A stretch of DNA of 64,000 nt, taken from Gigaspora rosea (Eukaryota > Glomeromycota > Glomeromycetes > Diversisporales > Gigasporaceae). Under the pieces are notes generated by a model. That model did no database searches. It was given only the letters and a program-made list of their open reading frames with translations, and had not been told where the DNA came from. The stretch spans positions 508,099 to 572,098 of the forward strand of contig QKWP01000001.1 in the NCBI GenBank assembly GCA_003550325.1, written 5' to 3'. The position numbers and the translations under genes were made by a program. Shown here in pieces: positions 49,188-61,020 of this stretch; the stretch's first letter is position 1; every line of letters starts with the position of its first letter.

Positions 49188-49479
49188 TTAGTGTAGGAAG
49201 CATGCTATTCAAGCACTTTTTTCTGAAAATCCAGTCTCTATTGTCTTTTGCACTTTAGCAATTTCTGCCTTTGACTTTATCTATGTTTTTCTAGATAACC
49301 CTCTAATATAACTTATTTTCTTTTTCTTTTTTATCTATTATCCAAGACCTCATACTCGCTGTAGCAGCCCATTCAGTTTCTAGCATATTAGCAATCAGTT
49401 GTATTACAAAAGCTCTTGATGGGTCATCTATTCTTAGATCTTTTCACTTTAAGTCTATTTTGTTGATACCTGTTCAGGG

Positions 49480-49945
49480 CCACCTCAGGCAATGACATTT
49501 ACTCTTGTTGCACCTTCCTTTGCTAGTGCATCCACATTGTCATGTAAATGTATACCACTATAGCTTTTAATTTTTTGTAAATTTAATTTGATCTCTTTTG
49601 CCTCGATTGTCGCTCATATTTGTAAAAGCAAGCTGGCATTCTTCAACTTTAAAGGTTTTCCTCATTTTTCAGCCTTATTGACATTCTTTAGGGCTTCTTT
49701 GCTATCTGTTTATATTGTCACACTTGCGTTTTCAGGTACCACCAGTAGTGTAGTCCATATAGCACCTAGTTTAGCTTAAGTGGCAGATGGCCAATCTCTC
49801 CTTCCACCACTAAATTCTGCAATTGCTATTTCTTTTCCATTACTGACCACGCTCGCAACCCAGCCAAGGCCTATTTCTTGTATTTATCTTTCCCATTAGA
49901 GTTTAATAAGAATCCGTCTGTATAGAATTTCAATTCTTTATGCCC
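49480..49945 (-). pseudogene. LINE RNase H domain (frameshifted)
   Basis: Pieces in shifting frames: LKFYTDG (first catalytic Asp), then GWVASVVSNGKEIAIAEFSG, AKLGAIWTTLLVVPENA, TDSKEALKNVN (third catalytic position), and near the end HLHDNVDALAKEGA with the final His/Asp signature. The order is that of RNase H. Stops and shifts occur near 49893, 49780 and 49700. Confidence 0.75.
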
Positions 49946-51289
49946 TCTAATTTGACTTGATAGCAGCTTTAGTTTTTCTGCTGCATGCGACTCTTCTAAA
50001 TATATGCTAATTAATTCTTCTTCATTTTGATTACTACCACTTGCAAGCTGTCTATATGAGGCTTGTCACCTGTTACTTGCACCTGGTTTTTCTCTTTGTC
50101 AAGGCTTTCCAGAGGAATTTCCACTATGAATTCTCCCACCTCCTTTGCTTTTTTCACCCAATTGTTCTGTAATGCTTGTTTTTTGCTTCTTAATTGTTGC
50201 CGAAGTATGCAGTACACCTCCAGGAAGTCAAGACCTTCATTTATATAGCATCCTCTACATTTTTTAAGCTTTGTTGTATTGCTAACTTATCTTTTTCTGC
50301 GTGCCAGTGTTCATTTCTTTCCAGCTTTTATCGCTTTTTTTTTACAATTTTTCTGAATTCCAATACCCCCTTGTTTTTGAATATAACCCACTCTTTTTTT
50401 CTTTTATCTATACTTATTTTAAGGAGTTCTGTTCTTGGTACAAGTGTATTTATCGTATCTCTTTGCCATTTTGGCTTAATTTTCCATGTGTTGGGCCTTT
50501 ATAATATTTTTTGCTTGATTTTTTCAAACCAAATCAGTTTTCTCCCTGTTGCTTTGCTCAGTTTGTATTTTCTAAATTGGCTCCATGTTAGTAATTCAGA
50601 GTACAATCTATTTAGCAGTTGCTCTAATACTATGATTTTCATTTTCTTTTCATTACAGAAGCTTTGTGCTGCTTTGCCCCCAGCAAGTTAATTATCACCA
50701 TACCATTAGCGCAGATGTCAAAGCTTTTGTTTATTTCTTTTGATTGTAGCATGATATCTATAGCCTTTGCCTCTGCTATTATTTTATATGCTAGATTGTG
50801 CAGGACTTTAATCTTAGCCAACCTATTTAACTTGAGATCTGTAATACACTGTTTGCTCTTGCAGTTAGCTGACCTTGTTTTATTCTCAACCAGGTCGCTC
50901 TATCTAAGATCTTTGTATCATTCATCCTTACTCTCAACTTAGCTATGTAATGTGACATCTGATTCTGCAATATAGTTCTCAATACAGCAATGTGCTTTTG
51001 TGTTAAAATTGAGTTTGCGACCATACTGGCCATGTTTGCTTTATTCTTAATTATTTTCTAGATCGAGCTTTGCAACCTGTCACAGGCGCTTCTTGATAGT
51101 AAATAGTGTTGCATTCGATATTCTAGTTGTGGCAGCAGGACTTTGTTGTTTATGTAAACCATTTTTGAGCTAATGATATATTCTTTCTGCCTAACATTTT
51201 GGCAATTGTTTGTATTTCTTTTTGTACCAATTTTATTGTATACACCTGGTTCAGATTTTTACTCCTAAAAATCTGGTCGTTTCATTTTT
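49946..51289 (-). pseudogene. LINE ORF2 thumb/connection region (fragments)
   Basis: Minus-strand frames 51033-50827, 50821-50639 and 50217-50011 join as consecutive pieces of one protein (for example an LRTILQNQMSHYIAKLRVRM segment, then HNLAYKIIAEAKAIDIM). No catalytic motif is expected here. They link the RT and RNase H segments. Confidence 0.55.
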
Positions 51290-52370
51290 TTGCTTGGCTA
51301 CAACTTTTTCCTCCTGGGTCCAAATTCTACTACTAACTCGTCTCTATTTTGGCCCATTGTCTTCTCTCTTTTGACATTAAGCATGATCAATTCAGACTTC
51401 TTTGTGTTAATCTCGATATTATTCAAAGCAAAGAACGTATCAGCTATGTTTAGAATTTGGTATAATTTCTCCTTAGAGTTAGCAATGTATGTAGTGTCAT
51501 CTGTGTTGGCCATAACTGGGATTCATACTGCTTGTGACTTATATATATTTTTACTAAGATTCATTGGCCACTGCACATCTATTTCAAAGCTCAGCGTTTT
51601 GTGTCCTATATTTCACATAATAGCGCATTATAAAAGATTCGCCAGACCAGGGTCAAAATAACCTCTCCTGGTCTATTCCATCCTATATATATAGCTTTTG
51701 TATGAGACCTATACTCGTTATGACTTCCATCTCCCATTTTGTGTATATATTTAAAATAAAATAAATTATATTTTTAGGTAGCTTTATTCTTATTAAGGCC
51801 TTCTTTAGCATCCCCAGACTGACTGAGTCGAACAACTTCTTCATGTCCTAGAAGCATACCCAGATTTCTTTTTTCTTTTCCTTCACTTTCTCGAGCATAT
51901 TGTTAATGAGATGGAGTGGAGATGCTATGCTTTCTTCAGGAAGTCCTGCGAAGTTATTTCCTTTTAGAATGTCCCTTTTTTTTAGGATCTTATCTAACCT
52001 TTTGTTGACTATATGAACAACTGTTTTGCAGAAGGTTTCCAGTAACAGAATTGGTCTCGCATTGTTAAGATTGTAATACCAGCATTCTCTTTTTAGAATT
52101 GGGTAGAGCAGTCCAAGTTTCCATTTTTCCAGTATAATTCCTTTTCTAATGCAATCAGTAGCTAGCCTTGTGAAAACAAACTTTGTTGATATTTTGGCGT
52201 TCTTGATTAGTGGATATGAGATGCCTGTAGGTCCTGAAGCTGATTTATTTTTGACCTGTTGTATGGCTGCATCCCATTCTTCAAGCTGTACCTCTTTTAG
52301 CATTTCATTATACCAATTTTTTTTAATGTCTCTTATCGGGGCATATCTTTTTTTCCAGTTGCTTGGCATT
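51290..52370 (-). pseudogene. LINE reverse transcriptase (frameshifted)
   Basis: 52369-51848 holds the fingers: NKSASGPTGISYPLIK and NARPILLLETFCKTVVHIVNKRL. A break follows near 51850-51515, then 51513-51298 gives the catalytic block as NTDDTTYIANS, where a typical LINE has a Tyr-Ala-Asp-Asp core, followed by LNNIEINTKKSELIML. The altered residue before Asp-Asp and the breaks show it is inactive. Confidence 0.8.
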
Positions 52371-52916
52371 TTATCTTCTAAGGAGTTTCATTTATTAAAC
52401 TGTTTCTCAAAGTGGGACTTAACCGCATCTAGGACTTCTTCTCTTTTATTATCACTCTGTTTATTATTACTTTTCTGTATGGTCATTCAAGTAGGCTATC
52501 GATCATTTTCTACTGATTCGTGACAACCATGTCATGCTTCGCATCTATGAAGCCCCTAATTTTTTCTTAATCCCGTATTTTTTTCTTGTATTTCCATTCT
52601 TTGTGAACATTATTGGCCCACTTTTTGCACAGTCTTGTCAAGTCTTCCTCATTTGTGTTCTCATTAAGTGCACCTAGTTGTATATTCAGGTCGGTTTCGA
52701 AGAGCTCCTTTAGCGCTTTGAGGTCTTCTTTGTCTTTCGTATCTATGAACTCCCTTTTTCTCTTTAACTTATAAAAGATTTTATTAATGTTCTTTATTGC
52801 TTCTGCAACTTCCGCAGCTCTAAATTACCTTTTTCAAGTTGGACTATTTTTGGTGATTTTTTCTTTTTTGGCAGACACGAGATTGCTGCTTCTCTTATGC
52901 ATTTTTCAATCATATT

Positions 52917-53815
52917 CTATTTCATATCTTTGTCCTCTTCTTGGTTTAGATATTCTATACGCTTTATTAACTTCTTGTCTAGCACTGCTCTATAGTTCTT
53001 CCAGTCTTCTTTTGATGCTTTGTCCAATTCCAGATTGATGCATTTTTGCCTTAACTTCTTCCTTTGTGCTCTACCCTGCTTCCTTAGATTTAAGCCCATA
53101 TATAGCTTCACAAAGATTAATTTATGGTCACTCATTGTGCAAGTGCTCATATTCTTTGCCCCAGCTTTGGTTATATTAGATTTAGAGTTGTTGGATACCC
53201 ATATATAATCAATTCTTGAACTTCTGTCTCCTGCTGTCCATATATCTTCCACAGCATCTACAGTATAAACTTGTAGGTATTCCAATTTGTTTTTTACTAT
53301 TCCTGCTTCTGGGTTTCTATGTGCGTTCTGTATATTGATGAGCCAAATTTGTCTATGTTAATATTAAAATCACCTAATATGATGACCTTTCTCTGTTTTC
53401 TTGGTACTTTCTCGATCTGGCTTTTAATGCATTTTAATATATACCACTGAACTTCTAAGTCATTTTGAGCTATATATACTACAATGATATTTATTGATAG
53501 TTTCTTGAACTTTAAAAAAATTTCTATGCAATACGGATTTTCTCTATCTATCTGAGTCAGGTGCTTTTTCCAATACCTACTTATTAGTACTCCTACACCT
53601 GACTCTTTGTACTTGTTTTCGTCAACTTTTGACCAAAACTTTTGTAATTCGTATCCTCCTTGATCAACCAAGGGCTTCCTTTTTCCTATATTTGTCTCTC
53701 CTATTTCCAAAATATCCAAATTCTTTTCTCTTGCATAATCAACTAATGCTTTCAGTTTATTTTGATTTTCCTTTAAACCATTAATATTATAAAACCCTAT
53801 TCTTAAAAAATTAAA
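52917..53815 (-). pseudogene. LINE endonuclease (EEP type), two frames
   Basis: From about 53815 the frame reads LRIGFYNINGLKENQNKLKAL, then DILEIGETN (catalytic Glu), and VIILGDFNIN (Asp/Asn pair). After a frame change near 53290 it continues SSRIDYIWVSNN and MSDHKLI (the final Ser-Asp-His). All main motifs of an exonuclease/endonuclease/phosphatase fold are present in order, but the frame is split. Confidence 0.85.
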
Positions 53816-53899
53816 ATGTTTTGTGAGTGACTGAACACTCTATAGTAATAGCAAATTTTTGTGTTTCTACCCTTTTTCTTTGGTACAACTGAGGCGCTT

Positions 53900-55610
53900 T
53901 TAGGAGCGATAAGTGCAAGTAGCCCCTGTGCTATTCGTATCCTTGGATTCTTGTCGCTCCTCAAGTTTATTTAGCCTGGTTAGGATTTGTGATATTACTG
54001 CCAGAATCTCATTATTTTCTTTTCCTTGCGTTGTTCTAGCATTTACCTATTTTGCTTTTTCTTTCTTCTTATTTGTACTATTTCGTGCCATTTCTGTACC
54101 TTGATTCTTGCTAATAGAATTTTCTTGCCTGCATTCTCTCAGTTTTTCTTTTTGTTTGTTTGTTGCCATCTGCTTATGGCTACTTCCGCTGTTATCATTG
54201 TTGCTATATGCCTTTTTTTTTTTGCTACTTTAAGCCATTTGTTATACAAGTTTACACTTTGTGTCATAACATGCCCCACTACTTTCCAGAAGAGCCTTGT
54301 ATAGAAATAAAATATCTTTTTCTTTTTAGTATCATCCATATCTTCTTGTGAGGCAAAGAACACCAATATGGTTGCATGCTAGTATTTGTTTCAGTTGTAT
54401 GTGATATACACTGCCTTGGCTTAGACCTGTTTTAGCTATCTCAATAGCATAGTCTCGATTGCTAGTTTTGGGATGTTCTCTGCAACTGCCTTGTACTTGT
54501 TTCATTCAAACAGAATATCTTCCTCAAAGATACTCTCTGAGACCCATAACATTCTTCCCTCTTCAAAATGTACCGTTCAGGCCTCTTTTAAATTATTACT
54601 CCTTTTCTTGTTCTTGAATTTTATTTCAAACACAACAGCTTTTTTTGTGCCTTGTATTCGATATCTTAAGAAGTTTGTTTTGCAAAGAAATTTAGGCACC
54701 TACGCACTCTTCCAGGGGAAGCTTCTGAAGGTATATCCCATAACATGAATGTGTGAACAGCCTTTTTATGTTGTGTCTCTAATACTATATTGCAGAATTC
54801 GAGGCATCGTTTGAGCAATCCAGATTCTGGATTGTTGTTTTCTTTGCCTTGGTATCACTAGTTTGCATTGTGCACATGTTAGTCAATGTTGGATTGGAGT
54901 TCTTGTTAGTAAGGGAAGACATCAAGTTATGTTCTGTCTTCTCTTCTAATTTCATCTCCAAACTTTTAATACAGCTCTGTTTTTCAAATCAAGACTTGAC
55001 ATTTTATTTTTATTTCTGTTATGCCATAATTTTGACAACCACATTCTTGTTCGATGAGCATCTCTTTAGTAGCTTTATTCTGTTCATTAGTTAGAGTAAG
55101 CTCTTCCATGGACTAGTGTTTGTGCACTTGTAAGTGATCCAGACAGTTGTGCAGTTCTATGGTGTGCCTAAAGATACATACTATGCTTGTATTAGTCTTT
55201 TATCTCTCTGTCTTTTCCAGATACTTTTTCTTCTTGTAATATGGCAAATTTTTTAAACTCCTCTGTTAACAGTGCGAATATGTTTCTATATTCATTTAGT
55301 TTGTTGGTCCAATCAATTTCTGTTGTCCCAGGTCAATTACCTGTGTACGGGTCCTATCCATAATTTTAGTCATGTGTTCTTGTTTTAATGCCCTAGGTAT
55401 TTTGCAACAGGTTACTTCTCTATCAAGTTTTCCCTAAATTGTCAGGTGTGTGCTTATTATGTCTAATCCTGTGCTTTCTATATGCAGCTTTGTTTACGCG
55501 CCTGCAGGATCTATATACAGGGTCAAGAACCAAATCCTCCAAATTGCTTCTGCGAAAAAACAACAAAAAACCATGGCAAAAAGGATTAAAGTGTCTGTTT
55601 CGCAAGCATT
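53900..55610 (-). pseudogene. LINE ORF1 remains
   Basis: Short minus-strand pieces: an arginine-rich segment (55605-55423), then a KIMDRTRTQVIDL-like and a NEYRNIFALLTEEFKKF-like segment (about 55390-55240), a basic segment at 54366-54139, and a terminal LNKLEERQESKD coiled-coil-like piece near 53990-53950. No zinc knuckle was made out. Gag-like ORF1 is inferred from position upstream of the endonuclease. Confidence 0.5.
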
Positions 55611-56942
55611 TTCTATGCTTTGTAATTACTTGTCTATATGTAACTTTGTATGAATATTGGTTTTCTTTAAATGTTCTTATACACCTAAATAGTGATTAGT
55701 GCTTGTTGTCGCTCTAGCCCTGTATATTCAGTTTCTCCAGAAATGGACAAATAATACTGGCAGCAAGTCATTTATAGCAGTAACCATCCACTACCTAAAC
55801 ATTTTATGGAAACTTAAAATATTTTGTTAGATTTTGTTAGTATGAAAGGTTCACATATAGGTACCGCAATTTCAAATGCAATGGAAATATGTCTTTACGA
55901 AATATGAATTATCTCAAAGTTAGTTGCAGTTACACATAACAATGCATCATCTTATAATAAGTTTTTGCAAGATTTTCATATTCCTTGTCACAAATTGGTA
56001 TTGAGTTTAATAGTATTCAATAATCGGTACGATGCTTTGGACATATTTTAAACCTTGCAGTGCAGCATATTAGATATTGTAGAAACCGAGTTGAAAAGGG
56101 TTAGTATTTTTTTTATTAATTAAATTGGTTCGATTTGTGTTTTATTATTATTAATTATTTTAAATTTATTTTTTTTTAGCTAAGATCATTAATAAAAGCG
56201 TTAGAGGAATGCCAAAATATTGCAAAAGGTTACAAAAGGCATGTCAAACTCACAATACGAGTCAATTGAAACCAATTCTCGATATAAACACGAGGTGGAA
56301 TTCTACCTTCGAAATATGTAATCAGGCTGTAGAATTGTGAATAGTATTAGATAGTGTTGCTCTAGCTGAATCAGATTCATGTCCATATGTTCTTAGTGAG
56401 GATGAATAGGATAAAATAAAACTCGTAGTTGAAGTTTTAAAACTATTTAAAGATAGTTAGTAAACTGTATTGTAATATAATTTATTAGATTTATATTAAT
56501 AAATGTATTATATTAAATATTTGTTTAGTAACAACCATTATATCGTCATCTGAATATCCAACATTATCAATGGTTGTTCCTCTTTATCACATGTTGGTCG
56601 AAATGCTTGGTGAAACTCAAAGAAAAAGTAATACACCACAATGGCTCGTACAAGAATGTCAAGCTGTGACTGCTAAACTTCTAGGATATTGTCAAAAGAC
56701 AAATATATGGTATTACAGAGTGATCCATAAATTTATTTAGTTTATATACAAAAAATATAGTTTTATATAATATAAGGCATTCGCCAGAGATGTAACAATA
56801 GTGATTTGGTATTAAAGTCTTGGTTAATTAATTTCTTTTCTTTGAAAGTAAAATTTTTTAGTAAATTCTTAAATTAGTTTTCTATAGTAACTAAATTTAA
56901 AACCTTTGAACTATTTAATTACACTAATTAGATTCAAGTTTC

Positions 56943-57095
56943 ATACAGTACTTATTTCAGTAGCTAACCCTGCCAGTACTAGGCTTGATATGTGTCTGAC
57001 AGGTCTAAACACACCCTCAATTTTTGCTTAGTACCTATTTCAGCAAAAGTCTGCTGGTACTAGACTTGACATGTCTTATAGGCATAGTAGCTTTT
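56943..57095. repeat. Duplicated segment, about 77-bp spacing
   Basis: AGTAC(T/C)TATTTCAG..CTG(C/G)(C/T)(A/G)GTACTAG(G/A)CTTGA occurs at about 56950 and again at about 57027. Confidence 0.7.
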
Positions 57096-57265
57096 TTTTT
57101 TAGCGTAATTTTTTAGTTCTAAACTTTTCTAAATTCTTTTCTTATTTCTTTAGTTTGTATGCTACTGTAATTACAGTATAATAAAAACTGAATTTTAATT
57201 TAAGTAATATATTGGTTTTTTCGGGTCTTATAGTTCCTTTAGATTTTGCTATCGTGTGATCAAAC

Positions 57266-57325
57266 AAATATAAGTATTATATATATATATATATATATCT
57301 ATATATAGATATATATTATTTTTAT
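57266..57325. repeat. TA microsatellite
   Basis: TATATATA runs of 20 bp or more with a short ATCTATATATAGAT palindrome. Confidence 0.85.
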
Positions 57326-57361
57326 TTTTATTTTTTTTTTAATTTTACTTCTTTTCTTTTT

Positions 57362-57865
57362 GTAGATACATTCTTGATAAAGCATCAATATTGGAATGTT
57401 CTTCCTGGCCCAATGTATAATAGAATAGTTATAGAGTTGCAATCTTAAGATCCAATGGTCCCTTTTCCCTTTTGGTTCTGATATATGTAACCATTTAAGG
57501 CCTGCATGATCCGTAATTAGGGTAAAATGTTTGGCATCAAAATAATAATGGAAATGTTTAACAGCCTACACGACGGCTAAACATTCTACTTCCAGGGCTG
57601 CATAATTACATTCAGTTTTGGAAAGTCCTCAACTAGCATAGACTACCACGTATTCTTTGTTGTTTTTATCCTTTTGGGCCAATATAGCTCCCAATCCTAT
57701 GCCGAAGGCATCAGTGTGAAGGTAAAACATTTCTTTGAAATCTGGATATCTTAATATAGGGGCCGTCATTAAAAGTTTTTTTAATGTTTCAAAAGCAATT
57801 CACTGATCTTCTTTCCATTTGTAGGTAATAATTTTCTCCAATAGTTTATAAAGTGGTCACGCCAT
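57362..57865 (-). pseudogene. Gypsy RNase H region
   Basis: Across frames on the minus strand: an ILRYPDFKEMFYLHTDAFGIG-like start (first Asp), GAILAQKDKNN, LSKTECNYAALEVECLAVV and LITDHAGLKWL. This is the RT-linked RNase H order of Gypsy elements. Frames are broken several times. Confidence 0.7.
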
Positions 57866-57977
57866 CATAATGAATCCTTTGATAAATTAGCAATAATAGG
57901 ATGCTAACCCAATAAATTCTCTCAATTGACAAAGGTTTTCAGGTACTGGGAATTTCTTTACTTTATCTACTTTGGAC

Positions 57978-58360
57978 CAGTGTTGGAAATTTCAGACTCA
58001 AACACTGTTCTCATGAGAACAGTATAATAACTACATGTGTTCTCAAACAATTGGTTACTGTTCTCACTAAAAAAAAAAAAAAAAAAAAAACACATAATGT
58101 TATAAATATGAACTTTTCTCAAATAAGTAGTTATTATACAAATTGAAATATTATCCATGAAAATTAAATATGAATTTTTCATATAAATTTTTATAAGTTT
58201 TGGTTTGCTGTGAAATTATATTATACACTTATGAGAACATTATTATTATTTTACTGTTCTCAAAAAATTTTTTGATAGTGAACAGTAAAAAATTTATATT
58301 GTTCTCAAATTTATAATAGTGTTCTCATGAGAACTCTGAGAACACTAATTTCCAACACTG
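57978..58360. mobile_element. hAT MITE splitting the Gypsy RT
   Basis: Ends CAGTGTTGGAAAT and ATTTCCAACACTG are inverted (the right-hand copy reads AATTTCCAACACTG). A perfect 8-bp target duplication CTTTGGAC lies at 57970-57977 and 58361-58368. The interior has TGTTCTCATGAGAAC palindromes and a 20-A run. The insertion separates the RT coding parts. Confidence 0.92.
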
Positions 58361-59006
58361 CTTTGGACTCGTCGGGCCTTACTCCTTCTTTAATAATTAC
58401 ATAACCTAGGCATTTAATCTCGGATTTAAAAAATGTACACTTCTCTGGATTTAGCTTTAATTCTGCTTTTCTTAATTTATTAAATATAATTTTTAAAAGT
58501 TCTGGGTATTCTTCGAACGAATTCGAATATATATTTATATCATCCAAATATACTACTGCAAATTTTCTAATATATTCTCCAAGTACAGGTCTATTAATCT
58601 TTGAAAAGTTCTCAGTGCATTACAAAGTCCAAACGGTATTATCTTGAAAGTATAAGTACCGTATTTCATAATGAATATTGTTTTTTCTGTATCTACCTTG
58701 TTTATTCAGACTTGCCAATATTTCTCTAGAGTGTAGAACCATTTGGCCATTCCAAATGTGTTAAGAAGATCATTAATAAGTGGTAGAAGATATGTATCCT
58801 TTTTAGTAACCAAATTTTTTTCAGTAGTCTATGCAGAAATATAATTTTTCATTTTTCTTCAGTACTATTACTACCAGAGAAGCCCAAGGACTATTTGTTG
58901 CTATTATTAGTCCTAGTTCTTTTAATTTCTTAATTTCCTTTCTAATAAATTCATTTTCTTCATAGGCAGCTCTGTAGTATTCTTGTCTAATCGGGAGCAT
59001 CCCCAT
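58361..59006 (-). pseudogene. Gypsy reverse transcriptase (interrupted)
   Basis: 59006-58821 gives the start of the RT (FIRKEIKKLKELGLI, SPWASLVVIVLKK, a degraded catalytic lead-in ending CIDY). 58547-58370 gives the catalytic and thumb part: DDINIYSNS (the Asp-Asp pair), KLNPEKCTFFKSEIKCLGYVI, GVRPDESKA. A stretch near 58560-58815 holds the middle in broken frames. The MITE at 57978-58360 cuts it directly after this point. Confidence 0.82.
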
Positions 59007-59510
59007 ATTAATGCTATGGGTAGTAGCATTTGTTTGTCCTAAATTTTCAAGACTTAGAGCAAATAAATATTCTTTTTTATTAAAAATTCTTTTGCTTTTG
59101 ACTGCTGTAGTGATATTAGTTCTTCATTATTAATCATTTGTTTTATTATCTCTATTATAGATTTTTCTTTGTTATTATTCTTTCATCTTCTTTTGTAGAT
59201 ACCTCTTCGATGTTAGTGAGGTATAGTATGGAATTGTCATCATTATTTAGAAGTCAACTTCTAGTATCTCCTTCTCTTGATTCGTCAAATTCTTCTTCTT
59301 CGTAATTAAATTTCTTGAAAGTATTGCTGCCATTGCTATATTTGTCTTTTTTTTTATATGGCTTAAGGCCTTTGGTACCACTATTTGAACTTGGTACTTG
59401 TGCTAAACTATCAGTATATTGTAAGTATAATTTTTGCTCATCAAAATAAATTTGAGTTTGGCTTTTGGAACCAATCTGTTTCTAATAATAAGGTATCATT
59501 CAAGGATTCA
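59007..59510 (-). pseudogene. Gypsy pol spacer between protease and RT
   Basis: No domain recognised. Low-complexity N/E-rich remnants in broken frames, consistent with the linker between protease and RT. Confidence 0.4.
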
Positions 59511-59900
59511 TTACATATAAAGTGTGGGTACTACAACATTTTGGATTATTATTCTAATATTTTTAATTTTTTTTAATGTTTTAGCTTTTGTACTAGTCGC
59601 TATAACTACTATAGTAATAGATTTATCGTCTATTTTTAATCCTAATTTATCTAGTAAGCATTTCGATATAATGCTTACAGCTGTGACAAAGTCTAATACT
59701 GCCAGCACTGGATTATTGCAAATTCGGATATAACACCAAGCAGTGGTTGTGTGATGTTGTTCTTCAGGGTTAAGAAAATTGGTTTTCATAGAAATAGTTG
59801 GTCGTTTCAATATTTTGGCCAAGTTTCTCCTTTGATTTGGATATTGAAGTATCTGTCCTACCGTAGTGCTAGTAGGTAAGAATAAAATATCGTCTGCCAC
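59511..59900 (-). pseudogene. Gypsy retropepsin-like protease
   Basis: 129-residue open frame. VLAVLDFVTAVSIISKCLLDKLGL matches the active-site region of retroviral-type aspartic proteases, but the usual Asp-Ser/Thr-Gly is DFVT, so the glycine is not where expected. This suggests decay, or divergence too great to judge. Confidence 0.65.
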
Positions 59901-60047
59901 ATCGTAGGGTTTTAGAGAATCAATTTTTGATGGACCTCATTTTCTTTTGGTTTTACTTATGTCAAGTGGATTTTTTATATTAGGTGGGTCTTTTGTATCC
60001 ATATTTTGTTTCTCTTCCAGCTGTTCCGGTTGAATTCTAATCATCTT

Positions 60048-61020
60048 TTATAATCTTTCTTCACACTTTGGATCTACCGGATATTTCGTAGCTTTTTGAA
60101 AGGTAATATTATTTACCATATATACTTTCTCATCATTTTTGGCTTCTAATTCACAAAAACTAATAGTTTTTGTTTTATTGGAATTATTTTTTTCTTTTCT
60201 TTGATTAAGGTATAGGTATTTTGCTTTCTCTGACATACAGTTTCTGGCTATATGACCCAGTTCACCACAATTTCAGCATTTTAATTCTCTTTCACTTTCC
60301 TATTTGTAATTATTTTGAGGTCATTCTCCTCTATAGAAATTACCTCTTGGACAATTTATTTCTGTATCCTTTAATTAAGCAGATAAGTTTGCATAATTTA
60401 ATACTAGGCCTTCAATACGTTTCTTTAAATCTTTTAACTTGCTTCCTACTTGTTGTTGTACTTCTTTATATTCGAATGATATTTGACCATAGTAATCTCT
60501 AGCTTCAACTCTTTTTGCTATAGCAATTGTTTCAGCTAACTTTTTTGAAGTGGCGATAGCTACGAAAGTGGCATTATTGCCCTTTAACCCATTTAAGAAT
60601 ATTCTAATGATATACCCATTGGAGAACCCATTATTAACATTAATCCTACTAAGTGTTTTTTTTAATTTAGTAGCATAAGCATCTAATTTTTTGTATTCTT
60701 TTTGACGTAGCTAAAATAACTCAATTTGCCAATAATATTAACGTTTTTCTAAAGCAAAAGTTTCACAAATATATAGTAAAAGTTTTTATTTCATTCTGTT
60801 TCATTGTTATCTTTTACTTTCCAAAATTCAATAATTTCTTTATTTTCTTTATACCAATCGGCTGCCATTTCTTTTAGATATCCTGATGCAATTTTTATTC
60901 TACGTTCTTTGGCCCAATTATTGGCCTCAGATGCTTGTTTGAATTCATCAAACTATTCAAACAGATCTTTATCATTAGTATATAATAAGATTTAATCTTT
61001 ATTAGATTATTTTCTTTAGG
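60048..61020 (-). pseudogene. Gypsy gag with zinc knuckle
   Basis: A CCHC knuckle reads C-stop-NCGELGHIARNC at about 60278-60237. The TGA at 60273-60275 (read on the minus strand) replaces what is usually an aromatic or other residue inside the knuckle. Upstream (60300-61020) are broken frames in the gag position, and 60236-60048 is a lysine/asparagine-rich spacer toward the protease. Confidence 0.7.

Larger units (their letters stand above)
48430..55650 (-). mobile_element. Non-LTR retrotransposon (LINE) relic, about 7.2 kb
   Basis: On the minus strand the order is ORF1 remains (about 55610-53900), apurinic-like endonuclease (53815-52917), reverse transcriptase (52370-51290), RNase H (49945-49480) and a basic C-terminal tail (49187-48644). 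The layout fits an RNase H-bearing I/Tad-like clade LINE. The region is GC-richer than its flanks, many stops and shifts are present, and no poly-A tail or target duplication could be fixed. Exact ends are estimates. Confidence 0.8.

Noticed and set aside
48132..50942. Several plus-strand open frames rich in Leu, Phe and Ser
   Set aside because: They are antisense shadows of the minus-strand LINE, which has recognisable RT, endonuclease and RNase H motifs.
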